64,000 nt of DNA. Source: Chitinophaga sp. XS-30 (GTDB taxonomy: Bacteria; Bacteroidota; Bacteroidia; Chitinophagales; Chitinophagaceae). Below, piece by piece: positions 9,579 to 18,264 of the stretch. Positions within the stretch are counted from its first letter, which is position 1; each line of letters begins with the position of its first letter. The position numbers and the translations under genes were made by a program. The notes beneath the pieces are model-generated. The model saw only the letters and a program-made list of their open reading frames with translations, had not been told where the DNA came from and made no database searches. The stretch spans positions 2,416,032-2,480,031 of the forward strand of contig NZ_CP043006.1 of NCBI RefSeq assembly GCF_008086345.1, read 5' to 3'.

Positions 9579-10286
9579 TTACTCTTCTCCCTTATTGTAG
9601 TTTTTTTCTTTCCATCTGCCGGATACCTCCCGGTGATACCGGATAGCTCTTATGGAAAGCCGGATAGCGATGTAAAAAGAGAGCAGCGATCCCGCCATCA
9701 AAAACATATTGTCCCCGATAAACAGAAAGAAATCGAATGCCCCATGGAAAGCAATGGCCCAGAACAGTCCGGTTAACAATAAGGTACGCCTGTGCTGCGG
9801 AATGAATTTGGCCAGCCCCACATAATATCCCATCAATATGGCAAAGGTGGCGTGAGCAGGCACGGAAATGAACATACGCACCAGTCCGGTGCCGATCCCG
9901 TATTGCATCACATAGGCAATATTTTCCGCCGTCGCGAATCCCATACCGATCATGACGGAATATACAATGCCGTCGAATGGCTCGCTGAAGGCCCTTTTGG
10001 GGTAGGCGTAGAATCGCAGCATAATGTATTTGCCCAGCTCTTCGCTTAATCCTACGATGCCGAAGGCAAAAATCGCGGTTTGCCAGAGATGTTCACTGGA
10101 TGCGCCCCAGCCCTGTGAGGCGGCGTAGAGCTGCATCAGCAGCGGAATGCCCACACTGAGCACACCGAGCAGGAAACAGCGCACGAGTAGGCGTACCGGT
10201 TCCCGTTCACGCTGGTCCAGCATATAGATCAGGATGGAGATAGCAATCCCTGGTGCGATGGCGATGGCCAGTGCCTGCAGTAACAT
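9579..10286 (-). CDS. PrsW family intramembrane metalloprotease
   Basis: 235 residues from ATG 10286, with about seven to eight hydrophobic segments. PrsW motifs are visible: GLSEELGKY (EE motif), F-x-x-x-DGIVYSVMIGMGFATAEN (E-N motif), VPAHATFAILMGYY and FHGAFDF (conserved His). PrsW-type glutamic/metallo intramembrane proteases cleave membrane-bound anti-sigma factors in Bacillus; the substrate here is unknown. A longer frame reaches 10415 but would overlap polX by over 120 bp. The ATG at 10286 starts one base after the polX stop, so the two genes look translationally coupled. Confidence 0.85.
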   Translation of the reverse strand: MLLQALAIAIAPGIAISILIYMLDQREREPVRLLVRCFLLGVLSVGIPLLMQLYAASQGWGASSEHLWQTAIFAFGIVGLSEELGKYIMLRFYAYPKRAFSEPFDGIVYSVMIGMGFATAENIAYVMQYGIGTGLVRMFISVPAHATFAILMGYYVGLAKFIPQHRRTLLLTGLFWAIAFHGAFDFFLFIGDNMFLMAGSLLSFYIAIRLSIRAIRYHREVSGRWKEKNYNKGEE

Positions 10287-10287
10287 A

Positions 10288-11970
10288 TCAGATACCTTTA
10301 CGTTGTTTGCGTTGCAGGAGGAAAGCTTCCAGTTCAGCTTTGGTAAAACTGCTGAGGTTCTTCTCCCGGCTGAGGCCGCCTTTTTGCGCGGCCAGTGTAC
10401 CGTAGCGGATATCATGGTAGCCTGCTACGGCATGCGCATCCGGATCGATAGACAGCAATGCGCCTTTCCGGATGGCCGAAGGGATCCATTGCCAGTCGAT
10501 ATCCAGCCTGCGGGGGTGTGCATTCAGCTCTATCACCACATCGTGGGCCACGCAGGCATCAATGATCGCCTCATGGTCCACCGGATAACCGTTGCGGCTG
10601 AGCAGCAGGCGGCCGGTCATATGTCCAAGTATGGTCGTGTACGGGTTGGCGATGGCTTTCAGCAGGCGGGCCATGGCTTTGTCTTCCGGCATTTTGAGAT
10701 TGGAGTGTACGGAGGCGATAACGAGATCGAAACTGCGGAGAATATCATCCGGGTAATCGAGGCTGCCATCGTTCAGGATGTCGGCCTCAATGCTTTTGAA
10801 TATCCTGAAGGGCGCGAGCTGACTGTTCAGCTGGTCGATCTGCTGATGCTGTGCGATGATACGTTCCGGCTGAAGGCCATTGGCATAAAAGGCGGAACGG
10901 GAGTGGTCACTGATGACGAGATATTCAAAGCCCTGGTCCCGCGCGGCTTTTGCCATGTCTTCCAGGCTTTGGAGGCCGTCGCTCCATTGGCTGTGGGAGT
11001 GGATGATACCTTTGATATCGCCGGTCTGTATCAGTTCCGGCAACGTGTCGGCCGCCGCAAGGGCGATCTCGCCGGCGCCTTCGCGCATGCAGGGGGGAAT
11101 GAACGGCAGCCCGGCTTTTGTGAATATCGCCTCTTCGGAATCGGCTTCGGTATCCAGGGCGCTGGCGGCATGTGCCCGGAATTGCTCCAGGAAGGCATCG
11201 TTACCGGTGGTAACGAACAGTTTGCGTGCGAACTGGGGCTGATCTACTCCGTAGACCATTACTTTGATCTGTTCCTGGTATTTCAGGATAATGACATCGG
11301 CTGTATTGTCCAGCCGGGTAAACCCTTCCAGGTCTTTCAGTTGCTCTGCCACCTTTTCGGCCGGTACGCCGATCACTATTTCCAGTTCATCGATCACCGG
11401 TTGTTGCCGCCGGAAAGCACCCGTCAGCGCCACCGGGGCAGGGGCGAATATTTGGGAGAACATGGCTTCCAGTTGGGCTGCTACAGCTTCCACTTCGGCG
11501 TAGAGGAAGCGTTCGCGGTTGGAGAGGAAGAATTCAATGCTTTGTTTGATGCTTTCCTGGGTTTTCTGCCCGAAACCTTTGAAAAGCAGGAGGCGGTTCT
11601 CATTGCAGGCGTACAGCAGCTCTCCCAGGGTCTCTATTTCCAGTTCTTTCCAGATGGTAGCGATCTTTTTCGGGCCGATGCCTTTGATCCGCATCATTTC
11701 CAGGATGCCGGGAGGGGTTTTTTGCAGGTATTCCTCCAGGAGGCCGAAGCGTCCGGTCTGCAGCATTTCTATAACGCTCTTGCCGGTGGACTCACCGATG
11801 CCTTTGATCCGGAAGATGGCATCATGGGGAGTTTCCTGCAGCGGAACGGTCAGTTTTTCGATCTGGAAAGCCGCATTGGCGAATGATTTGGCTTTAAAGG
11901 AATTGTCGCCGTGGATATCCATCAGCTTGGCGAGGAGGGAGAGGTTATCTGCGATGATATAGTTGTCCAT
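10288..11970 (-). CDS. polX: PolX family protein: HhH DNA-binding, degenerate polymerase domain and PHP exonuclease
   Basis: 560 residues, the usual bacterial PolX length. Residues 1-150 carry the pol-beta 8-kDa-like domain with two helix-hairpin-helix motifs (IKGIGE near 56, IKGIGPKK near 95). The nucleotidyltransferase motif reads GAFRR at 184-188, but the metal-binding D-x-D six residues later is E195-L-E197. The PHP domain follows from about 320 with intact metal ligands: HSHS (324), ISDHS (353), ASVHS, ILGHMTGR, ELNAHP and a final SIDPDAH. PolX proteins act in base-excision/gap repair, and the PHP domain gives 3'-5' exonuclease activity. From these residues I infer an active PHP nuclease and a weak or absent polymerase. 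Confidence 0.88.
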   Translation of the reverse strand: MDNYIIADNLSLLAKLMDIHGDNSFKAKSFANAAFQIEKLTVPLQETPHDAIFRIKGIGESTGKSVIEMLQTGRFGLLEEYLQKTPPGILEMMRIKGIGPKKIATIWKELEIETLGELLYACNENRLLLFKGFGQKTQESIKQSIEFFLSNRERFLYAEVEAVAAQLEAMFSQIFAPAPVALTGAFRRQQPVIDELEIVIGVPAEKVAEQLKDLEGFTRLDNTADVIILKYQEQIKVMVYGVDQPQFARKLFVTTGNDAFLEQFRAHAASALDTEADSEEAIFTKAGLPFIPPCMREGAGEIALAAADTLPELIQTGDIKGIIHSHSQWSDGLQSLEDMAKAARDQGFEYLVISDHSRSAFYANGLQPERIIAQHQQIDQLNSQLAPFRIFKSIEADILNDGSLDYPDDILRSFDLVIASVHSNLKMPEDKAMARLLKAIANPYTTILGHMTGRLLLSRNGYPVDHEAIIDACVAHDVVIELNAHPRRLDIDWQWIPSAIRKGALLSIDPDAHAVAGYHDIRYGTLAAQKGGLSREKNLSSFTKAELEAFLLQRKQRKGI

Positions 11971-12052
11971 ACAAGGCGTAAGTTAGGAGATTCGGGCGGA
12001 ATGAGCAATGGTCTGATACAAATGGCCTGCTAGGAATGATCCGGGTTTCTCC

Positions 12053-12088
12053 AAATAAAAGAACCCCCACCTGGAGGTGAGGGTTCTT
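12053..12088 (-). terminator. Terminator of the rplU-rpmA-histone-like cluster
   Basis: 14-bp near-perfect stem (12059-12072 with 12075-12088). On the minus strand it is followed by TTTTATTT, just downstream of the Lys/Ala-rich gene. Confidence 0.75.
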
Positions 12089-12113
12089 TATGCTACAGTT
12101 TGTAAATCCGATC

Positions 12114-12479
12114 TTACATGGCCGGAGCTGCAGGAGCAGAAGGAGTTGCTTTCTTTTTAGGAGCAGCTTTCTTCTTGGCAGCCGGTTTTTTAGCAGCGGC
12201 TTTTTTAGGAGCAGCTTTCTTGGCAGCGGCCTTCTTTTTAGGAGCAGCTTTCTTAGCAGCAGCTTTCTTTTTAGGAGCGGCTTTCTTAGCAGCAGCTTTC
12301 TTTTTAGGAGCAGCCTTTTTAGCGGCTACTTTCTTTTTAGGAGCGGCTTTCTTAGCAGCAGCTTTCTTTTTAGGAGCAGCTTTTTTAGCAGCTACTTTCT
12401 TTTTAGGAGCGGCTTTCTTAGCAGCAGCTTTCTTTTTAGGTGCAGCTTTTTTAGGAGCAGCTTTCTTAATTGTTGCCAT
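12114..12479 (-). CDS. Histone H1-like Lys/Ala-rich repetitive DNA-binding protein
   Basis: 121 residues made almost wholly of Lys, Ala and Pro in a repeated KKAAPKKK / AAAKKAAPKKK pattern of 11-12 residues. The start is MATIKKAAPKK and the tail is Pro/Ala-rich. The composition matches H1 C-terminal-domain-like proteins of Chlamydia, Bordetella and many Bacteroidota, which bind DNA without sequence preference. Low-complexity proteins can be miscalled, but the frame has a clean ATG, stop and terminator, and it sits 66 bp behind rpmA on the same strand. Copy number of the repeat is likely to vary between strains because the DNA repeat is nearly perfect. Confidence 0.8.
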   Translation of the reverse strand: MATIKKAAPKKAAPKKKAAAKKAAPKKKVAAKKAAPKKKAAAKKAAPKKKVAAKKAAPKKKAAAKKAAPKKKAAAKKAAPKKKAAAKKAAPKKAAAKKPAAKKKAAPKKKATPSAPAAPAM

Positions 12480-12545
12480 TGTTTTTTGAATTTTGGGTTA
12501 GTAAAAAAATTGGGTATTAAAAAAAACTTTATGGCAAACACTGCA

Positions 12546-12824
12546 TCAGGCTTCCGCCTGGGCAGTGGTGTCAAATGATCTTACAGAAACGAAGGTTTTG
12601 TTCTCACGACCCTTTCTGAATTCCACCACACCATCAGTCAGCGCGTAGATGGTAAAATCTTTACCGATACCTACGTTTGAACCTACGTGATAAACTGTGC
12701 CACGCTGACGGATAATGATATTACCTGCTACAGCTACCTGGCCACCGAAGATTTTAACTCCCAGTCTTTTACTTGCGGAGTCTCTACCGTTCTTAACACT
12801 ACCTTCACCTTTTTTATGTGCCAT
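12546..12824 (-). CDS. rpmA: 50S ribosomal protein L27
   Basis: 92 residues beginning [20 protein letters not shown], the conserved L27 N-terminus (the mature protein reaches the peptidyl-transferase centre), with the core [19 protein letters not shown] and [11 protein letters not shown]. Length is typical. The extension found before the start in Firmicutes L27 is absent. It is 34 bp behind rplU in the standard L21-L27 operon. Confidence 0.98.
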   Translation of the reverse strand: MAHKKGEGSVKNGRDSASKRLGVKIFGGQVAVAGNIIIRQRGTVYHVGSNVGIGKDFTIYALTDGVVEFRKGRENKTFVSVRSFDTTAQAEA

Positions 12825-12858
12825 TGTATGTTACTTTATAACTTTAGTCAATATTAAA

Positions 12859-13161
12859 TTAAGCTATTTCGCTGATCTTGAGCTTTGTAAAATGGGTACG
12901 ATGACCAACTTTTTTCCTGAAGCCTTTTCTTCTCTTCATTTTGAAAGCGATCACCTTATCACCCTGAACATGGCCCAGGATCTCAGCCTTTATTACTGAT
13001 TTTACATCAGTGCCAACGGCGATCTTGCCGTCAGTGTCGGTCAGCAGAACTTCAGAAAATTCTACTTTATCTCCAACATTCCCAGCCAATTGTTGTACGA
13101 AGATCTCCTGATCTTTCTGTACCTTGAATTGCTGACCTGCGATTTTTACAACTGCGAACAT
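12859..13161 (-). CDS. rplU: 50S ribosomal protein L21
   Basis: 100 residues from ATG 13161 (MFAVVKIAGQQFKVQKDQ...), with the L21 signature KMKRRKGFRKKVGHR near the C-terminus. An upstream in-frame ATG at 13215 would lie inside the promoter described at 13185-13216, so the shorter form is right. First gene of the rplU-rpmA operon. Confidence 0.98.
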   Translation of the reverse strand: MFAVVKIAGQQFKVQKDQEIFVQQLAGNVGDKVEFSEVLLTDTDGKIAVGTDVKSVIKAEILGHVQGDKVIAFKMKRRKGFRKKVGHRTHFTKLKISEIA

Positions 13162-13184
13162 AATATTCCAAAAATAATTTCCTG

Positions 13185-13216
13185 CAAAGGTATTACTTTG
13201 TTTTTTAATCAACAAA
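13185..13216 (-). promoter_or_regulatory. rplU-rpmA promoter (TTTG - 20 nt - TACCTTTG)
   Basis: On the minus strand TTTG (13216-13213), a 20-nt spacer and TACCTTTG (13192-13185) match the Bacteroidota promoter exactly. Transcription would start about 7 nt further on, giving a short leader before ATG 13161. The rest of the 13217-13482 gap shows nothing else clear apart from the box at 13443. Confidence 0.75.
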
Positions 13217-13442
13217 GAATTTAATACTTTTTGCAGGTTTCCAGCCTCCCGCAGGAAGCATTTGTATTGAAAAATAGCTTTTTACATATCAAAGATACGG
13301 AGTTTTTACAATTTTAGCTTTTTTTAACAATTGTTTAGCATCCTTATCCCGCCTGCCGCTCCAACCCGCTATTGGCCGATCTCCGCCGCAGCCCATGCTT
13401 GTAGCCCCCTCTCAAAAGCTGTGTTCTTGGATACAAATTTTA

Positions 13443-13450
13443 TACTTTTG
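13443..13450 (+). promoter_or_regulatory. TACTTTTG -7 box before the GH3-family gene
   Basis: TACTTTTG fits TAnnTTTG and lies 33 bp before ATG 13483. There is no matching -33 box at the right distance. Confidence 0.4.
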
Positions 13451-13482
13451 TTTTTTATGTTTATCCACTAAAATAAAGGGGC

Positions 13483-14982
13483 ATGAAGTTTAAATCACTG
13501 CTGGCCAAACCATTTGCTTCGATCATCGCCAACAAGGTGAAGAAGGAAATGCAAAGGGCGGTGGAAGATCAGGAATCGATCTGGCAAGAGTTGATCAAGA
13601 CAGGGAAGAAGACGGAGTTTGGAAAAGACCACCAGTTCGACCAGATCACCTCTTATGACGCCTATAAGCAGGCAGTGCCTGTCAGGGACTATGAGCAGTT
13701 CCGCCCGTATATCGACAAGATAAAGGAGGGCAAGCATAATGTATTATGGAAGGGGCAGCCGATTTACTTCGCCAAGACTTCCGGCACCACCAGCGGGGTC
13801 AAATACATCCCCATCTCCAAGGATTCGATCGACCATCACTTTAATACATCCCGCAACGCGGTATTCTGCAACATCGTCGAAACGAGTGACAGTACCGCAT
13901 TTGACGGAAAACTCATCTTTCTCTCCGGCTCCCCCGAGCTGGAAAGGGTGGGAGGGATTCCCACCGGGCGCCTCAGCGGGATCGCCAACCACCAGATCCC
14001 CCGTTACCTCCGCACCAACCAGCTGCCCACCTACGAAACCAATTGTATCGAGGACTGGGAAACAAAACTGGAAAAGATCGTGGAGGAGACCATCCGGCAG
14101 GATATGCGGCTGATCAGCGGTATCCCGCCATGGATGCAGATGTATTTCGACCGGTTGATCGAAAAGAGCGGCAAGTCCGTGGGTGAGTTGTTCCCCAATT
14201 TCTCGCTGCTGGTACACGGCGGTGTGAATTTTGAGCCTTACCGCGCCAAGCTGATGGACTCCATCGGCCGGAAAGTACATACGATCGAGACCTACCCGGC
14301 CTCAGAGGGCTTTTTCGCCTTCCAGGACTCCCAGGAAAGTGAAGGGCTGCTTCTCAATACCAATGCCGGGATCTTCTACGAATTCATACCGGTTGCGGAA
14401 ATACGTGATGAAAACCCCACCCGCATCTCTCTGAAAGATGTGAAAGTTGGTGTGAACTATGCCCTGATCGTGAGCACCAATGCCGGATTATGGGCCTACA
14501 ATATCGGGGATACCGTAAAATTCCTGTCCACCGAGCCTTACCGTATTGTGGTGACCGGCCGCACGAAGCACTTTATTTCCGCTTTTGGCGAGCATGTCAT
14601 CGGGGAGGAAGTAGAGCACAGCCTGATGACCGTTGCAACGGAAAGCAGTGTGCGCATTACGGAGTTTACGGTGGCCCCGCGCATCCAGGTGAACGGTGAA
14701 CTGCCCTATCACGAATGGTTCGTGGAATTCGAAGAGGTGCCGGGCAACCTGTCGGCCTTCGCTGAGGAGGTAGACCGGCAGATGCGCAACAAGAACATTT
14801 ATTACGACGATCTGTTAACCGGTAATATCTTACAGACACTCAAGATCCGCCCGGTACGCAAGGGCGGTTTCATCGATTACATGAAGTCCATCGGCAAGCT
14901 GGGAGGCCAGAACAAAGTGCCCCGCCTGAGCAACGACCGGCGTATTGCTGATGAAATGGAAAAATATCTGGACGGGCGCTGA
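13483..14982 (+). CDS. GH3 family adenylate-forming protein
   Basis: 499 residues with the GH3 superfamily layout. The ATP/AMP-binding motif FAKTSGTTSGVKYIP is at about 103-117. ETYPASEGFFAFQ (about 265-277) is the second adenylation motif. LWAYNIGDTVKF and VVTGRTKHFISAFGEHV are the later nucleotide-binding loops. Plant GH3 enzymes join amino acids to acyl hormones by adenylation. Bacterial members are widespread in Bacteroidota and their substrate is not known. It stands upstream of dxr on the same strand with a 113-bp gap, so a shared transcript is possible but not required. Confidence 0.88.
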   Translation: MKFKSLLAKPFASIIANKVKKEMQRAVEDQESIWQELIKTGKKTEFGKDHQFDQITSYDAYKQAVPVRDYEQFRPYIDKIKEGKHNVLWKGQPIYFAKTSGTTSGVKYIPISKDSIDHHFNTSRNAVFCNIVETSDSTAFDGKLIFLSGSPELERVGGIPTGRLSGIANHQIPRYLRTNQLPTYETNCIEDWETKLEKIVEETIRQDMRLISGIPPWMQMYFDRLIEKSGKSVGELFPNFSLLVHGGVNFEPYRAKLMDSIGRKVHTIETYPASEGFFAFQDSQESEGLLLNTNAGIFYEFIPVAEIRDENPTRISLKDVKVGVNYALIVSTNAGLWAYNIGDTVKFLSTEPYRIVVTGRTKHFISAFGEHVIGEEVEHSLMTVATESSVRITEFTVAPRIQVNGELPYHEWFVEFEEVPGNLSAFAEEVDRQMRNKNIYYDDLLTGNILQTLKIRPVRKGGFIDYMKSIGKLGGQNKVPRLSNDRRIADEMEKYLDGR

Positions 14983-15095
14983 CCCGGCCGGACCCTCCGC
15001 AAAGACCTTCTCCTTTTACCGGGAGAGGAGGGAATTCGCACGCTTAATTGAAAAATCTGTTTAAATTTAATCGCAGGAGAGATTCTTGTTTGATC

Positions 15096-16259
15096 ATGAG
15101 TAAAAAACGTATTGGCATATTTGGTTCTACCGGGTCTATCGGCCGTCAGGCACTGGAGGTGATCGCTGCGCACCCGGAGCTGTTCGAAGTGGAGGTGCTC
15201 ACCGCGCAGCAGAATGCGGACCTGCTGATAGAGCAGGCTCTGTTGTTTTCGCCCAATGCGGTGGTGATCGGTGATGAAGGGAAATACGAGGCGGTAAAGG
15301 CCGTTTTGTTCGATAAAGGCATTAAAGTATTTGCCGGCGCTGCCGCGATGGTGGAGGTGGCGGCCTGGGATTCCATCGATCTGATGCTTGCAGCGATCGT
15401 AGGGTTCGCCGGCCTGGCGCCTACTTTGTCCGCCCTCGAACAAGGCACGCCCATTGCCCTGGCCAACAAGGAAACCCTTGTAGTGGCGGGGGATATTGTG
15501 ATGGCCACCGCCCGCAGAAGAAATGTGCCCATCATTCCGGTGGACTCGGAGCATTCCGCCATCTTCCAATGCCTGCAGGGCGAACGGGGGGCAAAACTGG
15601 AAAAAGTGGTGCTCACCGCATCCGGCGGGCCGTTCCTCGGTAAAAAGACCAATTTCCTCATCAATGTAAAGAAAGATCATGCCCTGCAGCATCCTAACTG
15701 GAGCATGGGGGCGAAGATCAGCATCGATTCGGCCACACTGATGAACAAAGGGCTGGAAATGATCGAGGCCAAATGGCTTTTTGGACTGGATGCGGAACAG
15801 ATAGAAGTGATCATCCATCCCCAGTCCGTTATCCATTCCATGGTGCAATTCACCGATGGTTCCATGAAAGCGCAGATGGGACTTCCGGATATGAAATTGC
15901 CCATCCAGTATGCCATGGGGTACCCGGACCGCCTGTCCAATGATTTCCCCCGCTTTTCTTTCAAGAATTACCCCTCGCTTACTTTTGAGCAGCCTGATAC
16001 CAAAACATTCCGTAACCTTGCCATTGCAACGGACGTGCTGAAGAAGGGCGGAAATGCAGCCTGCATCATGAACGCAGCCAACGAAGAGGTAGTGAACGCC
16101 TTCCTGAAGAACCGCATCGGCTTCCTGCAGATGACGGAAGTGATAGAGGAAACGCTGGACAGGTTGCCATTTGTGGAAAAGCCGACTTTACAGCAATATT
16201 ACCAGGCGGATACCACTGCCCGCGAAACGGCCGCTGAACTGATCCACAACCTGAGCTGA
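15096..16259 (+). CDS. dxr: 1-deoxy-D-xylulose 5-phosphate reductoisomerase
   Basis: 387 residues. Converts DXP to 2-C-methyl-D-erythritol 4-phosphate with NADPH, the committed step of the MEP isoprenoid pathway. NADPH-binding GIFGSTGSIGRQALEV is at the N-terminus. The metal/substrate residues are in ALANKETLV and IPVDSEHSAIFQ. The flexible loop HPNWSMG and the helix SIDSATLMNKGLEMIEAKWLF are intact. An in-frame ATG at 15048 would add 16 residues of no family match, so I chose ATG 15096 (MSKKRIGIFG). rseP follows 35 bp downstream, a common pairing. Confidence 0.97.
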   Translation: MSKKRIGIFGSTGSIGRQALEVIAAHPELFEVEVLTAQQNADLLIEQALLFSPNAVVIGDEGKYEAVKAVLFDKGIKVFAGAAAMVEVAAWDSIDLMLAAIVGFAGLAPTLSALEQGTPIALANKETLVVAGDIVMATARRRNVPIIPVDSEHSAIFQCLQGERGAKLEKVVLTASGGPFLGKKTNFLINVKKDHALQHPNWSMGAKISIDSATLMNKGLEMIEAKWLFGLDAEQIEVIIHPQSVIHSMVQFTDGSMKAQMGLPDMKLPIQYAMGYPDRLSNDFPRFSFKNYPSLTFEQPDTKTFRNLAIATDVLKKGGNAACIMNAANEEVVNAFLKNRIGFLQMTEVIEETLDRLPFVEKPTLQQYYQADTTARETAAELIHNLS

Positions 16260-16294
16260 TAAACACTGAAATAATATATATCCAATAGAAATAC

Positions 16295-17635
16295 ATGACA
16301 ACACAGGAAATATTAGTAAAAGCAGGACAGTTGATTCTGTCATTGTCGATTTTGGTGGTCCTGCATGAATTAGGGCATTTTATCCCGGCCAAACTGTTTA
16401 AGACGAAAGTAGAGAAGTTCTACCTGTTCTTCGATCCCTGGTTTTCCCTCTTCAAATTCAAGAAAGGCGATACCGAATACGGTGTTGGCTGGCTGCCGCT
16501 CGGCGGCTATGTGAAGATCTCCGGGATGATAGACGAGAGTATGGACCGGGAACAGATGAACAAACCGGCAGAACCCTGGGAGTTCCGGTCGAAACCCGCC
16601 TGGCAACGGCTGATCATCATGATCGGCGGGGTAACGGTAAACCTTATCCTCGGTTTTCTGATCTATACCATGATCCTCTGGCATTACGGGGAAGAGTATC
16701 TGCCTGCGCAGAACGTAAAATACGGCATCGTAACGGATTCCCTGGCACGGACCATCGGGCTGCAGGACGGGGACATGCTGGTAGCGGTTGCCGGCAAACC
16801 CGTGGAGAACTTTGAAGCATTCGCCGGCAGGCTCATCCTGAAAGAAGCCAAGACCATACAGGTAGTACGGGACGGGCAGCAGGTGGACATTCAAATACCA
16901 AAGGGCTTCCCCCGCCAGGTCATCAAACGGAAAGGCATGTTCGTCGTGCCGCGTTTGCTGCCGGTACTGGATACCGTTCCGGATAATTCCTTCGGTTTCA
17001 GGGCCGGATTCAGGGAAGGGGACAGGATCATCCGCGTGAACGGCGATCCGGTCAGTTATAACCATGAATTTTATAATGCCGTAAAGCGTGATACCGGAAA
17101 AACGATGGTGGTGGACGTACTGCGGAATGGTACGGATACCGTAACCATCTCCACTGTTGTGCCATCCAAAGGCTTCGGCGGCATCGGTCCTATACTTTCC
17201 AATCAGCTGGAGATCGTCAAAAAGACCTATACTTTCGGGCAAGCCATCCCGGCAGGATTCAACAAAGCTATTACCACACTCGTTTCTTATGTGCAGCAGT
17301 TACGCCTCATTTTTGTTTCCGAGGAAGTGAAGGCCAGTGAATCCCTGGGCGGTTTCATGAGCATCGGCAATTTGTTCCCCGGTGTCTGGGACTGGCAGAG
17401 CTTCTGGGCGCTGACAGCCCTGCTGAGCATCATTCTTGCATTCATGAACATCCTGCCCATTCCCGCGCTGGATGGCGGACACGTTATATTCCTGACGTAC
17501 GAGATGATCACCGGCCGCAAGCCGAGCGAGAAGTTCATGGAGTATGCGCAGATCGTGGGGATGGTGATCCTGTTCGGCTTACTGCTGTTCGCGAACGGTC
17601 TGGATGTATGGCGCTGGATTACTTCGAAATTTTAG
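16295..17635 (+). CDS. rseP: RseP family site-2 intramembrane zinc metalloprotease
   Basis: 446 residues. Zinc site HELGH at 24-28 in the first membrane helix and the third ligand in NILPIPALDGGH (LDGGH 392-396). GYVKISGM follows the first helix and two PDZ-like segments occupy the middle (about 125-300), as in E. coli RseP. The family cleaves membrane-spanning anti-sigma factors and leftover signal peptides. The window has two FecR anti-sigma genes, whose homologues are substrates of RseP-type proteases in FecR/FpvR systems; that link is inference. The promoter of the following tmRNA overlaps its stop codon. Confidence 0.95.
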   Translation: MTTQEILVKAGQLILSLSILVVLHELGHFIPAKLFKTKVEKFYLFFDPWFSLFKFKKGDTEYGVGWLPLGGYVKISGMIDESMDREQMNKPAEPWEFRSKPAWQRLIIMIGGVTVNLILGFLIYTMILWHYGEEYLPAQNVKYGIVTDSLARTIGLQDGDMLVAVAGKPVENFEAFAGRLILKEAKTIQVVRDGQQVDIQIPKGFPRQVIKRKGMFVVPRLLPVLDTVPDNSFGFRAGFREGDRIIRVNGDPVSYNHEFYNAVKRDTGKTMVVDVLRNGTDTVTISTVVPSKGFGGIGPILSNQLEIVKKTYTFGQAIPAGFNKAITTLVSYVQQLRLIFVSEEVKASESLGGFMSIGNLFPGVWDWQSFWALTALLSIILAFMNILPIPALDGGHVIFLTYEMITGRKPSEKFMEYAQIVGMVILFGLLLFANGLDVWRWITSKF

Positions 17636-17637
17636 CG

Positions 17638-17645
17638 TATCTTTG
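17638..17645 (+). promoter_or_regulatory. tmRNA -7 box TATCTTTG
   Basis: An exact TAnnTTTG match three bases after the rseP stop codon and 15 bp before the tmRNA 5' end. The -33 region would lie inside rseP and is only weakly conserved (CTGG). Confidence 0.55.
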
Positions 17646-17660
17646 CGGAGCTAAATACCG

Positions 17661-18030
17661 GGGGCTGACCGGTTTTGACAGCATAGGTCTTTGAAAGTGT
17701 AAGCATGTCGTGCGTTGGATAATTAGCACGTAAATCTGAATACCCAAACTTTAATTGGCGAATCTAACTACGCCATGGCTGCCTAATTGAATTAGGTACC
17801 CATTATAGCCGCCTGAGTTGTGACCCACTACGACTCTCGCCGCCGAATCAAACCATAGCGGGATAGGTACACATGGTTTCTGTGAGTGTGTAATGAAAAT
17901 CAAAACGGATAAGGACGAGGTTGGTTTGTTCCGCCCCTGCTGAGTCCCGACACAACAATGCGGAAATAAACATGTAGAAAGCTTTTGGAGGATATGTTTG
18001 GACGCGGGTTCGACTCCCGCCAGCTCCACC
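17661..18030 (+). ncRNA. ssrA: Transfer-messenger RNA
   Basis: The 5' end GGGGCTGACCGGTTTTGACAG is the typical tmRNA start. The 3' end has a T-arm (GGGTTCGACTCCC) and CAGCTCC, which pairs with GGGGCTG to close the acceptor stem. The tag frame reads GGC GAA TCT AAC TAC GCC ATG GCT GCC TAA (17757-17786), giving GESNYAMAA, a Bacteroidota-like degradation tag ending in -AA. It rescues ribosomes stalled on truncated mRNA together with SmpB. After the discriminator A only CC is encoded and the next base is T, so the final A of CCA must be added. The downstream DNA is the start of the AT-rich island. Confidence 0.95.
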
Positions 18031-18070
18031 TGAAAAAATCCCATTTTTTTGTTATGTGGGAAGAATATTG

Positions 18071-18100
18071 ACAGCTATTACGTATGTAATAGCTGTTTTT
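18071..18100 (+). terminator. Strong intrinsic terminator behind tmRNA
   Basis: Perfect 11-bp stem ACAGCTATTAC / GTAATAGCTGT with a 4-nt loop GTAT followed by TTTT and a T-rich stretch. Confidence 0.8.
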
Positions 18101-18264
18101 ATTTTATGGGTATGTTGATTATAACCAGTTGTTTATCGTAATCATAGGTGTTGTAATACTATGTTTATCACCATGATACATCTTATTGAAGGGTTATAAA
18201 TTCCATTGATTTCCTACTTTATGTAACAATTATTTAGTCAAAGGTCACGGGAATCCGACCATGT

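Noticed and set aside
10234..11886. 550-codon plus-strand frame opposite polX
   Set aside because: Low-complexity translation without domains; polX on the minus strand is complete and conserved.
12114..12479. CRISPR array, because of the regular short repeat
   Set aside because: Repeats are contiguous and coding (Lys/Ala/Pro), without unique spacers.
12090..12578. Plus-strand Phe/Leu/Ser- and Ala/Phe-rich frames opposite the histone-like gene
   Set aside because: Mirror of the Lys/Ala repeat; the minus-strand protein has a sensible start, stop, terminator and operon position.
18001..18030. Direct copy of the tmRNA 3' end as an att site at the island's far border
   Set aside because: No matching copy was visible between 25.4 and 26.4 kb, so tmRNA is not shown to be the integration target.
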